From: an uncultured Christensenella sp.
GTDB taxonomy: Bacteria; Bacillota; Clostridia; Christensenellales; Borkfalkiaceae
Direction: 5' to 3'
DNA length: 64,000 nucleotides
NCBI GenBank assembly: GCA_910578565.1
Contig: CAJTQF010000006.1
Coordinates: forward strand, 18,240 to 82,239
A model generated the notes under the pieces. That model had not been told where the DNA came from, did not search any database, and saw only the letters and a program-made list of their open reading frames with translations. Position 1 is the stretch's first letter; every line of letters begins with the position of its first letter. Shown one piece after another: positions 22,471 through 32,800 of this stretch. The position numbers were made by a program, and so were the translations under genes.

Positions 22471-23644
22471 ACGCGTAAAAGCGTCGGCTACAAATAAATC
22501 TGCTCCTGCGGCGGTAAAGCCGGAAAAGCTGTTTGCTTCCGCGGGATTGGCGGGTAAAAAACTCACAAAAGCGGGAGATATCCCGCTTTTAATTTGTGTT
22601 TTTGTTATGGCATGCTTCGGTTGTCTGATGATATATTCCGCCAGCTCTTATACAGCCGAAGTCCTTTATAACGACAGTCTTTATTTTGTTAAAAAACAAC
22701 TCTTGGGCGTGGGGCTCGGTACTGCGGCTATGGTGGGGATGTGTTTTTTGCCTTATCGCAAACTTATGAAGTTCAGGTATGCCGCAATAATAATTGCCGC
22801 AATTTTACTGTGTCTTGTATTCGTTCCTGTAATAGGTATTACAAATTACGGTGCAACAAGGTGGATAGGTTTCGGCGGGATAACGCTTCAGCCTTCCGAA
22901 ATAGCAAAATACGCCTTTGCGCTTTTCGCCGCCGCTTACTTTGCAAAAAACCACGAAAAAGTTAAAACGGTAAAGGGCATTTTGCCTGTGCTCGGCGTTG
23001 GCTTGGGCTTTTGCGGGCTGATAATAATAGAGCCGAATATGTCCATTACAATGTGCGTCGGATTATTGATGCTCAGCCTGATTTTTTTAAGCGGAACAAA
23101 TCTCAAAACTTTTTTGATTATTTTAATTCCGTTTGCCGTTGCAATTCCCGTGCTGATAATATTAGAGCCGTACAGATTGCAAAGACTTAGCGCGTTTATC
23201 GACCCTTGGGCTTCGCCAAAAGACGAAGGATATCAGTTAATCCAGTCGCTTTACGCGCTTGGAAACGGCGGAATGTTCGGTACGGGGCTTTTTAATTCCA
23301 CCCAAAAGTACAGATTTTTACCTTTTGCGGAAAGCGATTTCATTTTGGCGATTATGGGCGAAGAACTTGGGTTTTTCGGTCTGGCGATATTCTTTTTATG
23401 TTGCGGATTTATTGTATATAGGGGATTTAAAATTGCAAGGCGCTGCCGGAACAGGTTCGGCTATCTTTTGGCTATGGGCTTTACGTTGGTTTACGGAATA
23501 CAGGTCGTTATAAACGCGCTTGTCGTCAGCGGCGCTATACCGCCTACGGGGTTGCCTTTGCCGCTTATAAGCAGCGGAAACACTTCACTGATTATAACAA
23601 TGGCTTCAGTCGGCGTATTATTCAATATATCCCGCAACAATTAA
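22457..23644 (+). CDS. ftsW: SEDS glycosyltransferase FtsW
   Basis: 395 residues, about ten membrane segments after a basic N-terminal tail of about 40 residues. SEDS motifs: MIYSASS, GATRWIGFGGITLQPSEIAKYAF, DPWASPKDEGYQLIQSLYALGNGGMFGTGLF, FAESDFILAIMGEELGFFG and TGLPLPLISSGNTSLI. FtsW polymerises septal glycan with FtsI. The 14-base overlap with murD indicates coupling. murG normally follows and is absent; the next gene is murA, 56 bases on. Confidence 0.96.
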   Translation: MKFHKRVKASATNKSAPAAVKPEKLFASAGLAGKKLTKAGDIPLLICVFVMACFGCLMIYSASSYTAEVLYNDSLYFVKKQLLGVGLGTAAMVGMCFLPYRKLMKFRYAAIIIAAILLCLVFVPVIGITNYGATRWIGFGGITLQPSEIAKYAFALFAAAYFAKNHEKVKTVKGILPVLGVGLGFCGLIIIEPNMSITMCVGLLMLSLIFLSGTNLKTFLIILIPFAVAIPVLIILEPYRLQRLSAFIDPWASPKDEGYQLIQSLYALGNGGMFGTGLFNSTQKYRFLPFAESDFILAIMGEELGFFGLAIFFLCCGFIVYRGFKIARRCRNRFGYLLAMGFTLVYGIQVVINALVVSGAIPPTGLPLPLISSGNTSLIITMASVGVLFNISRNN

Positions 23645-23700
23645 CATTAAGCTCTCATTTTTCCATATAATGGAGTATATTTTACATACTCGGAGTTAAT

Positions 23701-24957
23701 ATGGAAAAATACATTATAAACGGAGGAAACAAGCTATACGGAAGCGTGAAAATTCAAGCAGCAAAAAATTCAGTGCTTCCTATACTTGCCGCAACGGTTT
23801 TAACCGACGGAGAAGTTAAAATTTTAAACGTACCGCAAATATCCGACGTAAAGAATATGATAAATATTCTTACCTGTCTGGGTTGTAAAGCCGTGTACGA
23901 AAATGACAGTATAAAAATAGACAGTTCGTCTGCGGATTGTTTTGAGATACCAAGCGCGCTTGCTCACGAGTTGCGCTCTTCGGTTTTTTTATTGGGATCT
24001 GTAATATCCCGTTTTCATAGAGCAAAAATAGCGTACCCGGGCGGTTGCGATATTGGTTTGAGACCTGTGGATTTGCATCTTACGGGTCTTAAAAGGCTGG
24101 GTGTGGAAATTACCGAAAAAAACGGCTATATTATGTGCAAGTGTGACAAGCTGTGCGGAAACGAGATTATGCTTGACTGTCCCAGCGTCGGCGCAACAGA
24201 AAATATTATACTTGCCGCGGTAAAAGCGGAAGGCACAACTGTTATTAAAAACGCGGCACGCGAACCCGAAATTGAAGATTTACAAAGATTTCTAAATTGT
24301 ATAGGAGCGAAAGTTTCCGGCGCGGGTAGCGGTACGGTAATAGTAGAAGGTGTAAAGTTACTCGGCGGCTGTGAGTTTTTGCCCATTCCGGACAGGATTG
24401 AAGCGGGTACTTTTTTGATTGCGGCGGCAATGTGCGGCGGCAGAGTCGCGGTTGAAGGCGCCTGTCCAGAAAATATAAGTTCGCTTTTACATAAATTGCG
24501 GGAAAACGGTTGCAAAATCAATATAAACAATGATAAAATAATATTGGAAAATGACAGAAGGCTGTCTTCGGTAAAAACAATCGAAACCCAACCTTATCCC
24601 GGTTTTCCGACCGATTTGCAAGCGCAGATGACTGCGCTTTGCGGTTTGTGCGGCGGACATTCCATTGTAACCGAAAATCTTTTTGAAACAAGGTTCAAGT
24701 ATGTCCCCGAACTCAGAAAAATGGGCGCGGATATTACGGTGATAGACAGGAACGCTTTTGTACGCGGAGTAGAGAAGTATAAGGGTGCTGCGGTTGTTGC
24801 GTGCGATTTGCGCGGCGGCGCGGCTCTGGTTCTTGCAGGGCTTGCTGCGGAAGGGAGAAGCGAAGTTCTGGATATTTCCCATATCGACAGGGGCTACGGC
24901 TCTTTCGAATACAAACTGAGAAATCTTGGAGCAGATATAGTAAGAGTATCCGTTTAA
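23701..24957 (+). CDS. murA: UDP-N-acetylglucosamine 1-carboxyvinyltransferase
   Basis: 418 residues, EPSP-synthase-like fold. It catalyses the first committed peptidoglycan step using phosphoenolpyruvate. N-terminal YIINGGNKLYGSVKIQAAKNSVLPILAA, LRSSVFLLGSVISRF, and YPGGCDIGLRPVDLHL, whose Cys is the fosfomycin-reactive residue, so the enzyme should be fosfomycin-sensitive. C-terminal PGFPTDLQAQMTAL is also conserved. GGAG precedes the start. A TATAAT at about 23666 suggests an internal promoter, but no good -35 box is seen. Location inside the dcw cluster between ftsW and ftsQ is common in Clostridia. Confidence 0.97.
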   Translation: MEKYIINGGNKLYGSVKIQAAKNSVLPILAATVLTDGEVKILNVPQISDVKNMINILTCLGCKAVYENDSIKIDSSSADCFEIPSALAHELRSSVFLLGSVISRFHRAKIAYPGGCDIGLRPVDLHLTGLKRLGVEITEKNGYIMCKCDKLCGNEIMLDCPSVGATENIILAAVKAEGTTVIKNAAREPEIEDLQRFLNCIGAKVSGAGSGTVIVEGVKLLGGCEFLPIPDRIEAGTFLIAAAMCGGRVAVEGACPENISSLLHKLRENGCKININNDKIILENDRRLSSVKTIETQPYPGFPTDLQAQMTALCGLCGGHSIVTENLFETRFKYVPELRKMGADITVIDRNAFVRGVEKYKGAAVVACDLRGGAALVLAGLAAEGRSEVLDISHIDRGYGSFEYKLRNLGADIVRVSV

Positions 24958-24961
24958 ACTT

Positions 24962-25705
24962 ATGAAGTTCTTAAGAAAAATTATCGCGCTGGTTATAGGG
25001 GTGGCTTTTGTCGCCGCAATCGTTATCAGCATAGGCTTGATATTTGCCGTAAAAAATATAAACGTTACAGTTCTTTCTTACAGTGAAGACAGTTCCAAAA
25101 ATTATGCCGACGCAAAAAAATCGTTGTCGGCTATCAAGGGTGAAAGTATTCTTTTCGTGGATTCGAAAAATATAAGCAGAGCAATTGACGGCTGTAATTA
25201 TTCGCTGGTTTCCTATGAAAAGGTTTACCCTTGTACGGTCAACGTTACCGTAAAAGAAAGGCTTGAAACATTTGCCGTTTCCGTCGGTGGGCAGTATTCT
25301 TTTTATGACGCCGACGGGGTATATCTCAGAAAAGGTACTGAAAATATAAACAGTCTCGACGGTTCGCCAAATATAGAAGTTACGGGCGTCGCAATAGAAG
25401 AAATGGGTGGCGTGGCAAAAGTTGCGGGAGCATTTAAAGAAAAATTCAATGCTTTGCGTTCGCTCGTTTCAAGTATCGGATACGACGGCAATTCACAGAT
25501 TGAAGATTATACGGAAAAACTGTTTTTCAATTTCAAGTGCGGTCTTGTGATTGAGTTTGATAATTATAAAGAACTTACGGAAGAAAAGATAGAAGCGGCT
25601 TGCAATCTTTTTGCAAAACTTTCAGACAGGCAAAAACTCGGCGGGGTTTTGCGTTGCTATCAGGTTGAAGACGGTAGCGTGAAAACCGTCTATTTCAAAC
25701 GCTGA
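24962..25705 (+). CDS. ftsQ: Division protein FtsQ/DivIB
   Basis: 247 residues. Short cytoplasmic N-terminus (MKFLRKI), one membrane segment (IALVIGVAFVAAIVISIGLIFAV), a POTRA-type domain (residues about 30-105, with SYEKVYPCTVNVTVKERLETFAVSVGGQYSFYDADGVYLR) and an FtsQ beta domain. It bridges FtsL-like proteins and FtsWI at the septum. It starts 4 bases after murA with no clear ribosome site. A strong terminator follows at 25736, ending this part of the cluster. Confidence 0.9.
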   Translation: MKFLRKIIALVIGVAFVAAIVISIGLIFAVKNINVTVLSYSEDSSKNYADAKKSLSAIKGESILFVDSKNISRAIDGCNYSLVSYEKVYPCTVNVTVKERLETFAVSVGGQYSFYDADGVYLRKGTENINSLDGSPNIEVTGVAIEEMGGVAKVAGAFKEKFNALRSLVSSIGYDGNSQIEDYTEKLFFNFKCGLVIEFDNYKELTEEKIEAACNLFAKLSDRQKLGGVLRCYQVEDGSVKTVYFKR

Positions 25706-25735
25706 TTGCCAAAAAATTCCAGTTATATTTTCATT

Positions 25736-25766
25736 AAAAAAGCGGTCTGAGCAGACCGCTTTTTTG
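25736..25766 (+). terminator. Strong terminator inside the dcw cluster
   Basis: Stem AAAAAAGCGGTCT / AGACCGCTTTTTT with loop GAGC, ending in a T-run. It separates mraZ-ftsQ from ftsA-ftsZ. Confidence 0.93.
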
Positions 25767-25776
25767 CTTGTTTTAG

Positions 25777-25806
25777 TTGACTTTATATAAGGGTTTATTA
25801 TATAAT
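25777..25806 (+). promoter_or_regulatory. ftsA-ftsZ promoter
   Basis: TTGACT (25777-25782), 18-bp spacer, TATAAT (25801-25806), only 11 bases after the terminator. Confidence 0.85.
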
Positions 25807-25864
25807 ACTGTATGTGACTGCAATCAGACGTTGTCATATAAATTTATTAAGGCGGCAGCAGTAT

Positions 25865-27010
25865 ATGCGCAATAACAGCGTGGCCGTGTTGGATATACGT
25901 TCTTCAGAAATTACCGCAGTTGTCGGTGAAAGGGGCGTAAACAATACTTTCATTATAAAAAGTAAATTTTCCTGCGATTACGACGGTTATGCAGAAGGCG
26001 AACTTTTGGATGCCGAAGGCTTTTCCGAAGCTGTTGCCGACGTTTTGAGTAGTACCGTCGCTTCGTTAAGGGGAGTGCGTTCCGTATACGTCGGAGTTCC
26101 TGGCGAGTTTGTGCGCGTTATAAATACGGACAAAGTGGTAAGTTTTCCTTCGGTGAAAAAGATAACGCCGCGCGATTGCGAATGCCTTGCCGAAATGTCG
26201 GCGCCTTACGAGTCGGACGAGTATCAGACTATACGTCACAGCTGTCTTTATTACGTCTTGTCGGACAAGCGTAAAGTTATTGACCCCGTCGGGGAGTTGA
26301 GCGATAGTTTACAGGGTAAATTCAGTTTTTATCAGTGTAAAAACGACTTTATAGATATACTTTCGGAAGTTTTTAAAAAGTTCGGAAGTATTACACATAT
26401 AAATTTAATACCGGCTATTCATGCCGAAGGGGTTTATCTCATAGACCCTGAAAAGCGCGACGAGTATGCCGTGCTTGTAGATCTCGGGTATATATCTTCG
26501 ACTTACAGTGTCGTATGCGGAAACGGACTTGCTTTCAGCGAATCGTTTTCGGTGGGCATAGGACATATCGCTGTTTATTTAATGAACGAACTTGATATTC
26601 CTTTTGAAGTTGCAACTGCGTTTTTGACTATGGTAAATCTTAACGCCAAGGAAAAGTTGCAAAGCCGTGAAGATTATCTTTACGAAGGAAAAGTTTACAG
26701 TTTTCCTACAGTGCTTTTGCGTGATAAAATACGCGAAGGGCTTGACGGAATTTGCGAGACGCTTGAAGAATGCCGTTACAGTTTTAAAGAAAAAAATCTT
26801 GAAACCAAGCCTTTGAATATTACGGGCGAAGGGGTAAGAGTAATAAGGGGAACAGCGGAACATTTTTCAAACAGGCTCGTCAAAAACGTTGAAATTATTT
26901 CGCCGAAAGTTCCTTATTATGACAAGCCGCATTTCAGTTCGCTTTTAAGCCTTTTGGACACGGCAATCAACGATAAAAAATCAACTACTTACAGGAAATT
27001 ATTCAATTAA
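25865..27010 (+). CDS. ftsA: Cell division protein FtsA
   Basis: 381 residues from the ATG at 25865 (AAGGCGG upstream; MRNNSVAVLDIRSSEITAVVGERG is the usual FtsA start). A longer GTG frame from 25814 begins almost at the transcription start and is unlikely. Actin-like fold: phosphate loop VLDIRSSEI, SHS2-like 1C region (SVYVGVPGEFVRVI), phosphate 2 VLVDLGYISSTYSVV. The C-terminal GEGVRVIRGTAEHFS replaces the usual adenosine motif (LTGGGA) loosely, so the protein is divergent. The C-terminal TTYRKLFN may act as a short membrane-targeting helix. FtsA tethers FtsZ to the membrane; ftsZ follows 15 bases later. Confidence 0.88.
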   Translation: MRNNSVAVLDIRSSEITAVVGERGVNNTFIIKSKFSCDYDGYAEGELLDAEGFSEAVADVLSSTVASLRGVRSVYVGVPGEFVRVINTDKVVSFPSVKKITPRDCECLAEMSAPYESDEYQTIRHSCLYYVLSDKRKVIDPVGELSDSLQGKFSFYQCKNDFIDILSEVFKKFGSITHINLIPAIHAEGVYLIDPEKRDEYAVLVDLGYISSTYSVVCGNGLAFSESFSVGIGHIAVYLMNELDIPFEVATAFLTMVNLNAKEKLQSREDYLYEGKVYSFPTVLLRDKIREGLDGICETLEECRYSFKEKNLETKPLNITGEGVRVIRGTAEHFSNRLVKNVEIISPKVPYYDKPHFSSLLSLLDTAINDKKSTTYRKLFN

Positions 27011-27025
27011 CGGAGGGTTATACAT

Positions 27026-28288
27026 ATGTTTAACGATTTAGCCGGCAATATGGGGAGCGGCAACATTTCGGGCAATGCCAGAATTAAAGTTATAGGCGTG
27101 GGCGGCGCGGGTAATAACGCTGTAAACAGGATGCTTGAAGCGGGGATAAACTGCGCTGATTACTACGTTGTCAATACTGACAGTCAGATTCTTGCGCTTT
27201 CGCCTTGCAATAAAAAAATACAGATTGGCAGTTCGCTTACCAAAGGACTCGGCGCGGGTGCAGACCCCGATATCGGCAGGGCGGCGGCTGAAGAAAGCAA
27301 GGAAGCGTTGACCGAAGCTATTAAAGATACAGACCTTCTGTTTATCACCGCCGGTATGGGTGGCGGCACCGGTACGGGTGCGGCTCCCGTTATTGCAAAA
27401 ATAGCGCGTGATATGAAAATTCTTACCGTAGCGGTCGTTACCGAGCCTTTTGGTTTTGAAGGCAAAAAGCGTATGGAAAACACAGCGAAAGGTCTTGAAA
27501 ATTTAAAGAAATATGTAGACACTCTCATTATAATTCCCAACGATAAAATTAAGACCGTTGTTTCTGAAAAAACTCCTATGAAAGAAGCGTTACGTATTGC
27601 GGACGAAATTCTTAAACAGGGAATAAAGGGCATAGCTGAACTTATTGTAAATCCTTCGCTTATAAATCTTGACTTCGCCGACGTTAAGACTATTCTCAAA
27701 GATAAGGGCATAGCTCATTTGGGTGTAGGCGTAGCTAAGGGCGAAAACAGAATTATCGAAGCGGTCAGGGTCGCGGTTAACTGTCCCCTGCTTGAAACTA
27801 CCATTGAAGGCGCCCGCGGCGTGATTTTGAACGTAGTCGGCGGGGAAGATCTTACTTATTCGGAAGTTGAAGACGCTGCCGAGCTTGTCAAGAGCGTGGT
27901 AGACGCCTCGGCAAATATTATTTTCGGTGCAAGAATAGACCCGAACGTTCAGGATGAAGTTGAAATTACTGTTATTGCAACAGGTTTCCCCGGTTATGAT
28001 TACAAGGGAATGGAAGATAATACCCAAAGGGGTTACCAGAGCGGAAGAATTTACGACCAGCCTCGTTACAAAGACGATCTTTCTTCGTCGGGCAGAATGT
28101 CTGTAAGCGAACCGTACTACCGCCAGCAGCCTGTTCAGCCTATTCAGCCGCAGTATCAGCAACCTGTGCAGCCTGTAATCCGTCCTTTACAGCGTGAAGA
28201 CGACGTGATTGAGCGTCCCAACGACAAAAACGTGCCTAAGTTTGCGCAGATGATGAGAAATCTCAATAAAAGGCGCAACAACGAATGA
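27026..28288 (+). CDS. ftsZ: Cell division GTPase FtsZ
   Basis: 420 residues. The tubulin-like GTPase forms the Z ring. GTP site: VGGAGNNAVNRM, the signature GMGGGTGTGAAPVIA, and the T7 synergy loop NLDFADV. A Gln/Pro-rich linker (residues about 345-390) precedes the C-terminal peptide (DKNVPKFAQMMRNLNKRRNNE), which should bind FtsA. The ribosome site GGAGG is strong. Transcribed with ftsA from the promoter at 25777 and closed by a terminator at 28305. Confidence 0.98.
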   Translation: MFNDLAGNMGSGNISGNARIKVIGVGGAGNNAVNRMLEAGINCADYYVVNTDSQILALSPCNKKIQIGSSLTKGLGAGADPDIGRAAAEESKEALTEAIKDTDLLFITAGMGGGTGTGAAPVIAKIARDMKILTVAVVTEPFGFEGKKRMENTAKGLENLKKYVDTLIIIPNDKIKTVVSEKTPMKEALRIADEILKQGIKGIAELIVNPSLINLDFADVKTILKDKGIAHLGVGVAKGENRIIEAVRVAVNCPLLETTIEGARGVILNVVGGEDLTYSEVEDAAELVKSVVDASANIIFGARIDPNVQDEVEITVIATGFPGYDYKGMEDNTQRGYQSGRIYDQPRYKDDLSSSGRMSVSEPYYRQQPVQPIQPQYQQPVQPVIRPLQREDDVIERPNDKNVPKFAQMMRNLNKRRNNE

Positions 28289-28304
28289 TTTTATAAAAAA
28301 CATT

Positions 28305-28332
28305 AAGCACACCGTAGCGGTGTGCTTTTTTT
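28305..28332 (+). terminator. ftsZ terminator
   Basis: Stem AAGCACACCG / CGGTGTGCTT, loop TAG, followed by T6. Confidence 0.93.
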
Positions 28333-28397
28333 GAACTGATTTTTGTTTTTAATGCGGTTTTCGTGCTATTTTTACAAAATTTTTAATAGAATGTATT

Positions 28398-29732
28398 ATG
28401 CGCATTAAATTTTTGGATGCATACGAAAGTTTTTACTTTATAGGTATAGGCGGGGTAAGTATGAGCGGACTCGCCAAATATTTGTTGTCACTCGGTAAAA
28501 AGGTTTGCGGCTGCGACGCTGTTTCAAATGAGTATACCGAAGAGCTGAGAAGTTGCGGCGCGGAAATATTTATAGGCGAACCGTCCGACAGCGTTGCGGA
28601 ATACGACTTGATTGTTTATACGGACGCTATTAACGACAGTGACGTACGGCTTACGGAAGCGCGTAAACTTTCAAAAAACATTGTTTCGCGCGGTCAGCTT
28701 TTGTATGAAATCAGCCGTGATTTTAAAAAAGTAATTGCTGTTTCTGGCTGTCACGGAAAAACAACGTGCTGTGCAATGCTGGCACATATTTTTTCAGCCG
28801 CAGGAAAAAAGTTTGCGGCGCACATCGGCGGAAAAGATTTAACTTTCACAAATTTTTATTACTGCGGAAACGATTTTCTTATTACGGAAGCGTGCGAATA
28901 CAAAAAGAATTTTCTTTTGCTTAAACCGAACATATCGGTAGTTCTTAACAGCGAACCCGATCATTTGGAATGTTATGGCAGCGAAGAAGAATTGAAAAGA
29001 TCTTATATTCAATTTGCGGACTGCGCGGATATTTCGGTATCTTTGTACTGCGATTTGCCAACAGGCGGTATAACTTTCGGGTTTGATAAATCGGCGGATT
29101 TTTATGCTAAAAATATTAGAAGCGGCGGCGGAGTTTTTTCGTTTACGGTATTTGAAAGCGGCGGCGAGCTTGGAACGGTAAACCTTAACGTGTACGGCAA
29201 GCATAACGTTTTAAACGCTTTGGCAGCGACTGCGGTCGCAAGAAGCGCGGGTATTCCTTTTGAATTTATTCGCGATGGTCTTTCATCTTTTTCTGGGGTG
29301 GAACGCCGTTTTGAAAATATAGGAAGCGTAAACGGCGCGGAGTGTATTGCGGATTATGCCCATCATCCCGCGGAACTGCGCGCTACAATCCGCACGGCAA
29401 AAAAAATGACGGAAGGTAAAGTTTTTGTGGTTTTTCAACCGCACACTTATTCGCGCACAAAAAATCTTTTTAAACAATTTGTTAAGGTTTTGGCGCCTTT
29501 GAATAATTTGTTTATTTATAAGACTTTCGCCGCCCGCGAATATTTTGACGACTCGGGTAGCGCGTTGACTCTTTCGCAAAGCCTGAAAAAGTCAAAGTAC
29601 GGCGACAGCTCAAACGACATTGCCGATTTCATTTCAAAAGCGCAAAGCGGAGACATCGTTCTGTTTCTCGGGGCGGGAGATATATACGGAATTGCAAAGG
29701 AAGTATTGAAAAATCAATTTTCACACAAATAA
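28398..29732 (+). CDS. murC: UDP-N-acetylmuramate--L-alanine ligase
   Basis: 444 residues, Mur ligase adding the first L-Ala. N-terminal FIGIGGVSMSGLAKYLLSLG with GCDAVS, ATP site VSGCHGKTTCCAML (residues about 115-128), NSEPDHLECYGS, and C-terminal DYAHHPAELRATI and VFQPHTYSRTK. No Shine-Dalgarno sequence precedes the ATG (AATAGAATGTATT). Its position after ftsZ rather than before ftsQ shows a rearranged dcw cluster. It has its own terminator, so it appears to be a single-gene transcript. Confidence 0.96.
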   Translation: MRIKFLDAYESFYFIGIGGVSMSGLAKYLLSLGKKVCGCDAVSNEYTEELRSCGAEIFIGEPSDSVAEYDLIVYTDAINDSDVRLTEARKLSKNIVSRGQLLYEISRDFKKVIAVSGCHGKTTCCAMLAHIFSAAGKKFAAHIGGKDLTFTNFYYCGNDFLITEACEYKKNFLLLKPNISVVLNSEPDHLECYGSEEELKRSYIQFADCADISVSLYCDLPTGGITFGFDKSADFYAKNIRSGGGVFSFTVFESGGELGTVNLNVYGKHNVLNALAATAVARSAGIPFEFIRDGLSSFSGVERRFENIGSVNGAECIADYAHHPAELRATIRTAKKMTEGKVFVVFQPHTYSRTKNLFKQFVKVLAPLNNLFIYKTFAAREYFDDSGSALTLSQSLKKSKYGDSSNDIADFISKAQSGDIVLFLGAGDIYGIAKEVLKNQFSHK

Positions 29733-29743
29733 ATTTTAAAAAT

Positions 29744-29771
29744 AAGCGCGCCTGTAGCGGGCGCGCTTTTT
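29744..29771 (+). terminator. murC terminator
   Basis: GC-rich stem AAGCGCGCC / GGCGCGCTT followed by TTT. Confidence 0.93.
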
Positions 29772-29814
29772 CATACCTTATTATATAAAAAAAATAAAAA
29801 ACGCCGTCATTTTG

Positions 29815-29843
29815 TTGTTATTTTGTTTAACTAATGTTATAAT
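29815..29843 (+). promoter_or_regulatory. Promoter for the ftsK-recA-nadE operon
   Basis: TTGTTA (29815-29820), 17-bp spacer, TATAAT (29838-29843). Confidence 0.7.
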
Positions 29844-29888
29844 AAAATTGATTTGTTATCGGCAAAGATAACACGGTGGAGAATACCA

Positions 29889-32800
29889 GTGAACAACAAA
29901 AACAAAAATAATAAAACTTCATATATTTTCACAAAGGAAACTTTGGGAATGACGCTGATGCTGTTCAGCGCAATAGTATTTTTAATGCTTTTGACGGGCA
30001 AAGCTGTTTTTGGTCCTGTAGGAACTGCGATTTGTACGTTTATGTACGGAACATTCGGTTACGGTTCTTATCTTGTTATCGGACTTCTTGCGTATTTGGG
30101 TGAAGTACTTGTTTTTGAAAAGAAGATAAAAGTTCCTTTTAAACTTGCGTTGGCGATATCTTTGACTGTACTTATGGCTTTCTTTTTGTTCCACGCAGCG
30201 TCAAGCAGAAATTTGTCCGTTGACAGCTACGGCAACTACATAAAAGACTGTTATATCAGTGCTTCGAAAGGATATGCCGGTTACACTTTCGGCGGCGTGA
30301 TTTCTGCGCTTATAGTTTATCCTTTTGCTAAGTTTACAACCTTTATAGGCGCATACGTTATATTTTCTCTGCTTACCGTTCTCGGCGGATATTTTATTTA
30401 CTTTGTCGTACGTCGTCCCAGATTCCGCAGGAAAGAAGCGATAAACGTTGTAACAGACGAAGTTGCGGAAACGGAAGTTGCGGCAAGCCGTTCTTTGCGC
30501 ACGTCAGAAGTTCCGCTTGAACAGATGTACGAACAAAGTGAAATAAGGCAACCCCGTGAAATTAAACGGGAAACAGTAAGTCGTTACGAGCCTGTTCAGG
30601 ATGATGAAAAGTATTCAAGGAAAAATCTTAACAGAAAAATTTTGTTTGAAAAGGGCGAGTTTGCTGCGGAAAGCTATCGCCGGAATCTTATTTTTAACGA
30701 AAACTCATATTTCAACCGTCCGATAAACGTAAAAGATACATATTTGAATAATTTTACAGACGGTAAGGCAACGTCTGTACCGCAGGATAAAAGTTATTCG
30801 GAAAGTTATCAGGAAGACGTTTTAAACCAACCCGTAACTTCCGCGCCTACAAATTATGTGTATGGCGATAAGCCTGTTGAAAATATCAATGACTTCGAGC
30901 AGGTTTCAAGCGGCGTATATCAAATCCCGCAGGAAGCCGTAGAAGAAGATTATCTTTCAGAACCCGTTTCCGAACCTGTTGAAGAAGTTTCTTCTTCCGA
31001 CAGTGAAGAAATTTATTCGGTCGAGCAGCCTGTTGAAGAGGAAGTAGAAACTGAACAGTTTACACCGCCTGTCCGTCAGGAAAGCAGTTTTTCAATGCCT
31101 GTACGCGAAGCCGTTGAAAAGCGTGAAGAAGTAGTTGCGGAAGAAAAGACGGAACCGCTGGTTAAGGAAGAAAAACCGGTGGACAAGGCGGCAATTAATC
31201 TTGCAAATCTTTTCAGTGCTTCAAATCCTGCTTTGAGCGATAATGCAATTGAACCCGATACGTCGCGTATGTCTTCAAGAATGACAAGCTCAAGCAAGGC
31301 GGACTTGTTTGATTATAGCGATGACGACGATGACGATATGGACGGGACGGGATTTTCCGCGTTCGGCATAACTCCCGGGTCTTCATCGGCAACAAGGGAA
31401 GTAAAGGAAGTTAAAATTGAAAGACCTGCAGTTCAGCCCGCAGTTGTTGAAGAGACTAAGCAGGAAGAAAAACCTAAACACGTTTGGAAAAAGTACGTAA
31501 GACCTACTTTGGATTTGCTTGACGATTATCCCGAAAGCAATAACGTAAACACAGGTGAGATAGACGACAATAAGCGGACTATCGTTGAAACACTTACGCG
31601 ATTCAAAATTAGCAGCGAAGTTTCAAACGTTATTATAGGTCCCGCAGTAACACGTTACGACGTGATTATTGAAGATAAAACCAAGATAAAGCAGTCGTTG
31701 AATTACCGCGAAGCTATTGCTATGGCGTTAATGAAAGAAAACGTAACAGCTTATCTTAACTTTTCAAAGGGTGCGCTGTCAATCGAAGTACCGAATAACA
31801 GGCGCGCCATCGTAGGATTGAAGAGTATGCTTGCAAGTCCTGCGTTTATTAACAGTAAATCGAACACAATTACTTTTGCTCTCGGCAAAAATGTTGAAGG
31901 CGACGTTATGTGTCCCGATATTACTAAAATGCCCCACTTGCTCGTTGCTGGTACTACTGGTAGCGGTAAGTCCATTTGTTTAAGTTCGCTTCTTATCAGC
32001 TTATTATATAAATACGGTCCGGAAGAGCTTAGACTCATTCTTGTCGACCCCAAGCAGGTTGAATTTATTTCCTATGATAAATTGCCCCATCTTATGATTA
32101 ATGAAATTATTTCCGACGTGGATAAGGCAATTAAGGCGTTGAACTGGGCAATAAAGGAAATGGAACGCAGATATTCGTTATTCAAAGATATGACTGAAAA
32201 TGGTATTGCAACAAAGAATCTTGACGAATATAACGCGCACATAGCCGAAGGCGAAGAAAAACTTCCTAAGATAGTAATTATTTTGGACGAGTTCGGCGAT
32301 TTGATGTTGCAGGCTAAAAAAGACATTGAAAGCAGAATAATAAAGTTAGTTCAAAAAGCACGCGCGTGCGGTATCCACCTGATTCTTGCAACACAGCGTC
32401 CTTCGGTTGACTGTATTACCGGTCTGATTAAGTCGAACCTGCCTACGCGCATAGGCTTTAAGGTAAACTCGTTTGACGACGCGCGTACGATATTTGATGT
32501 CGGCGGCGCGGAAAAACTTTTGGGCAAAGGCGACCTGTATTTCCGTTCGGCGGAAAAGCCCGAACTTTCACGTATTCAGGGCTGCTTTGTGGACACTCAC
32601 GAAGTACAGAAAGTCACCGACTTTGTTAAATCACACAATGAAACTTACTTTGACCAGAGTGTTTCCGACTTTATTAATACGGTAGAAGTTGAAGAGAGTC
32701 CTTCGTCAATGAGTGAAGACGGCGGAGCGGAAAGCGAAGCAAAGATTGATGAGACGTTTATTAAGGCTTTGAAATATTGTATAAATTCCAATCAGGCTTC

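Noticed and set aside
23660..23695. Hairpin and TATAAT upstream of murA as a regulated promoter
   Set aside because: The GAGTAT/ATACTC pairing is short and no acceptable -35 box is found at the right spacing.
25814..25864. GTG start for ftsA
   Set aside because: It would begin at about the transcription start site and adds a non-homologous tail; the ATG at 25865 fits FtsA.
27184..28162. Long antisense frames opposite ftsZ
   Set aside because: Produced by codon bias of ftsZ; low-complexity hydrophobic translation and no start signals.
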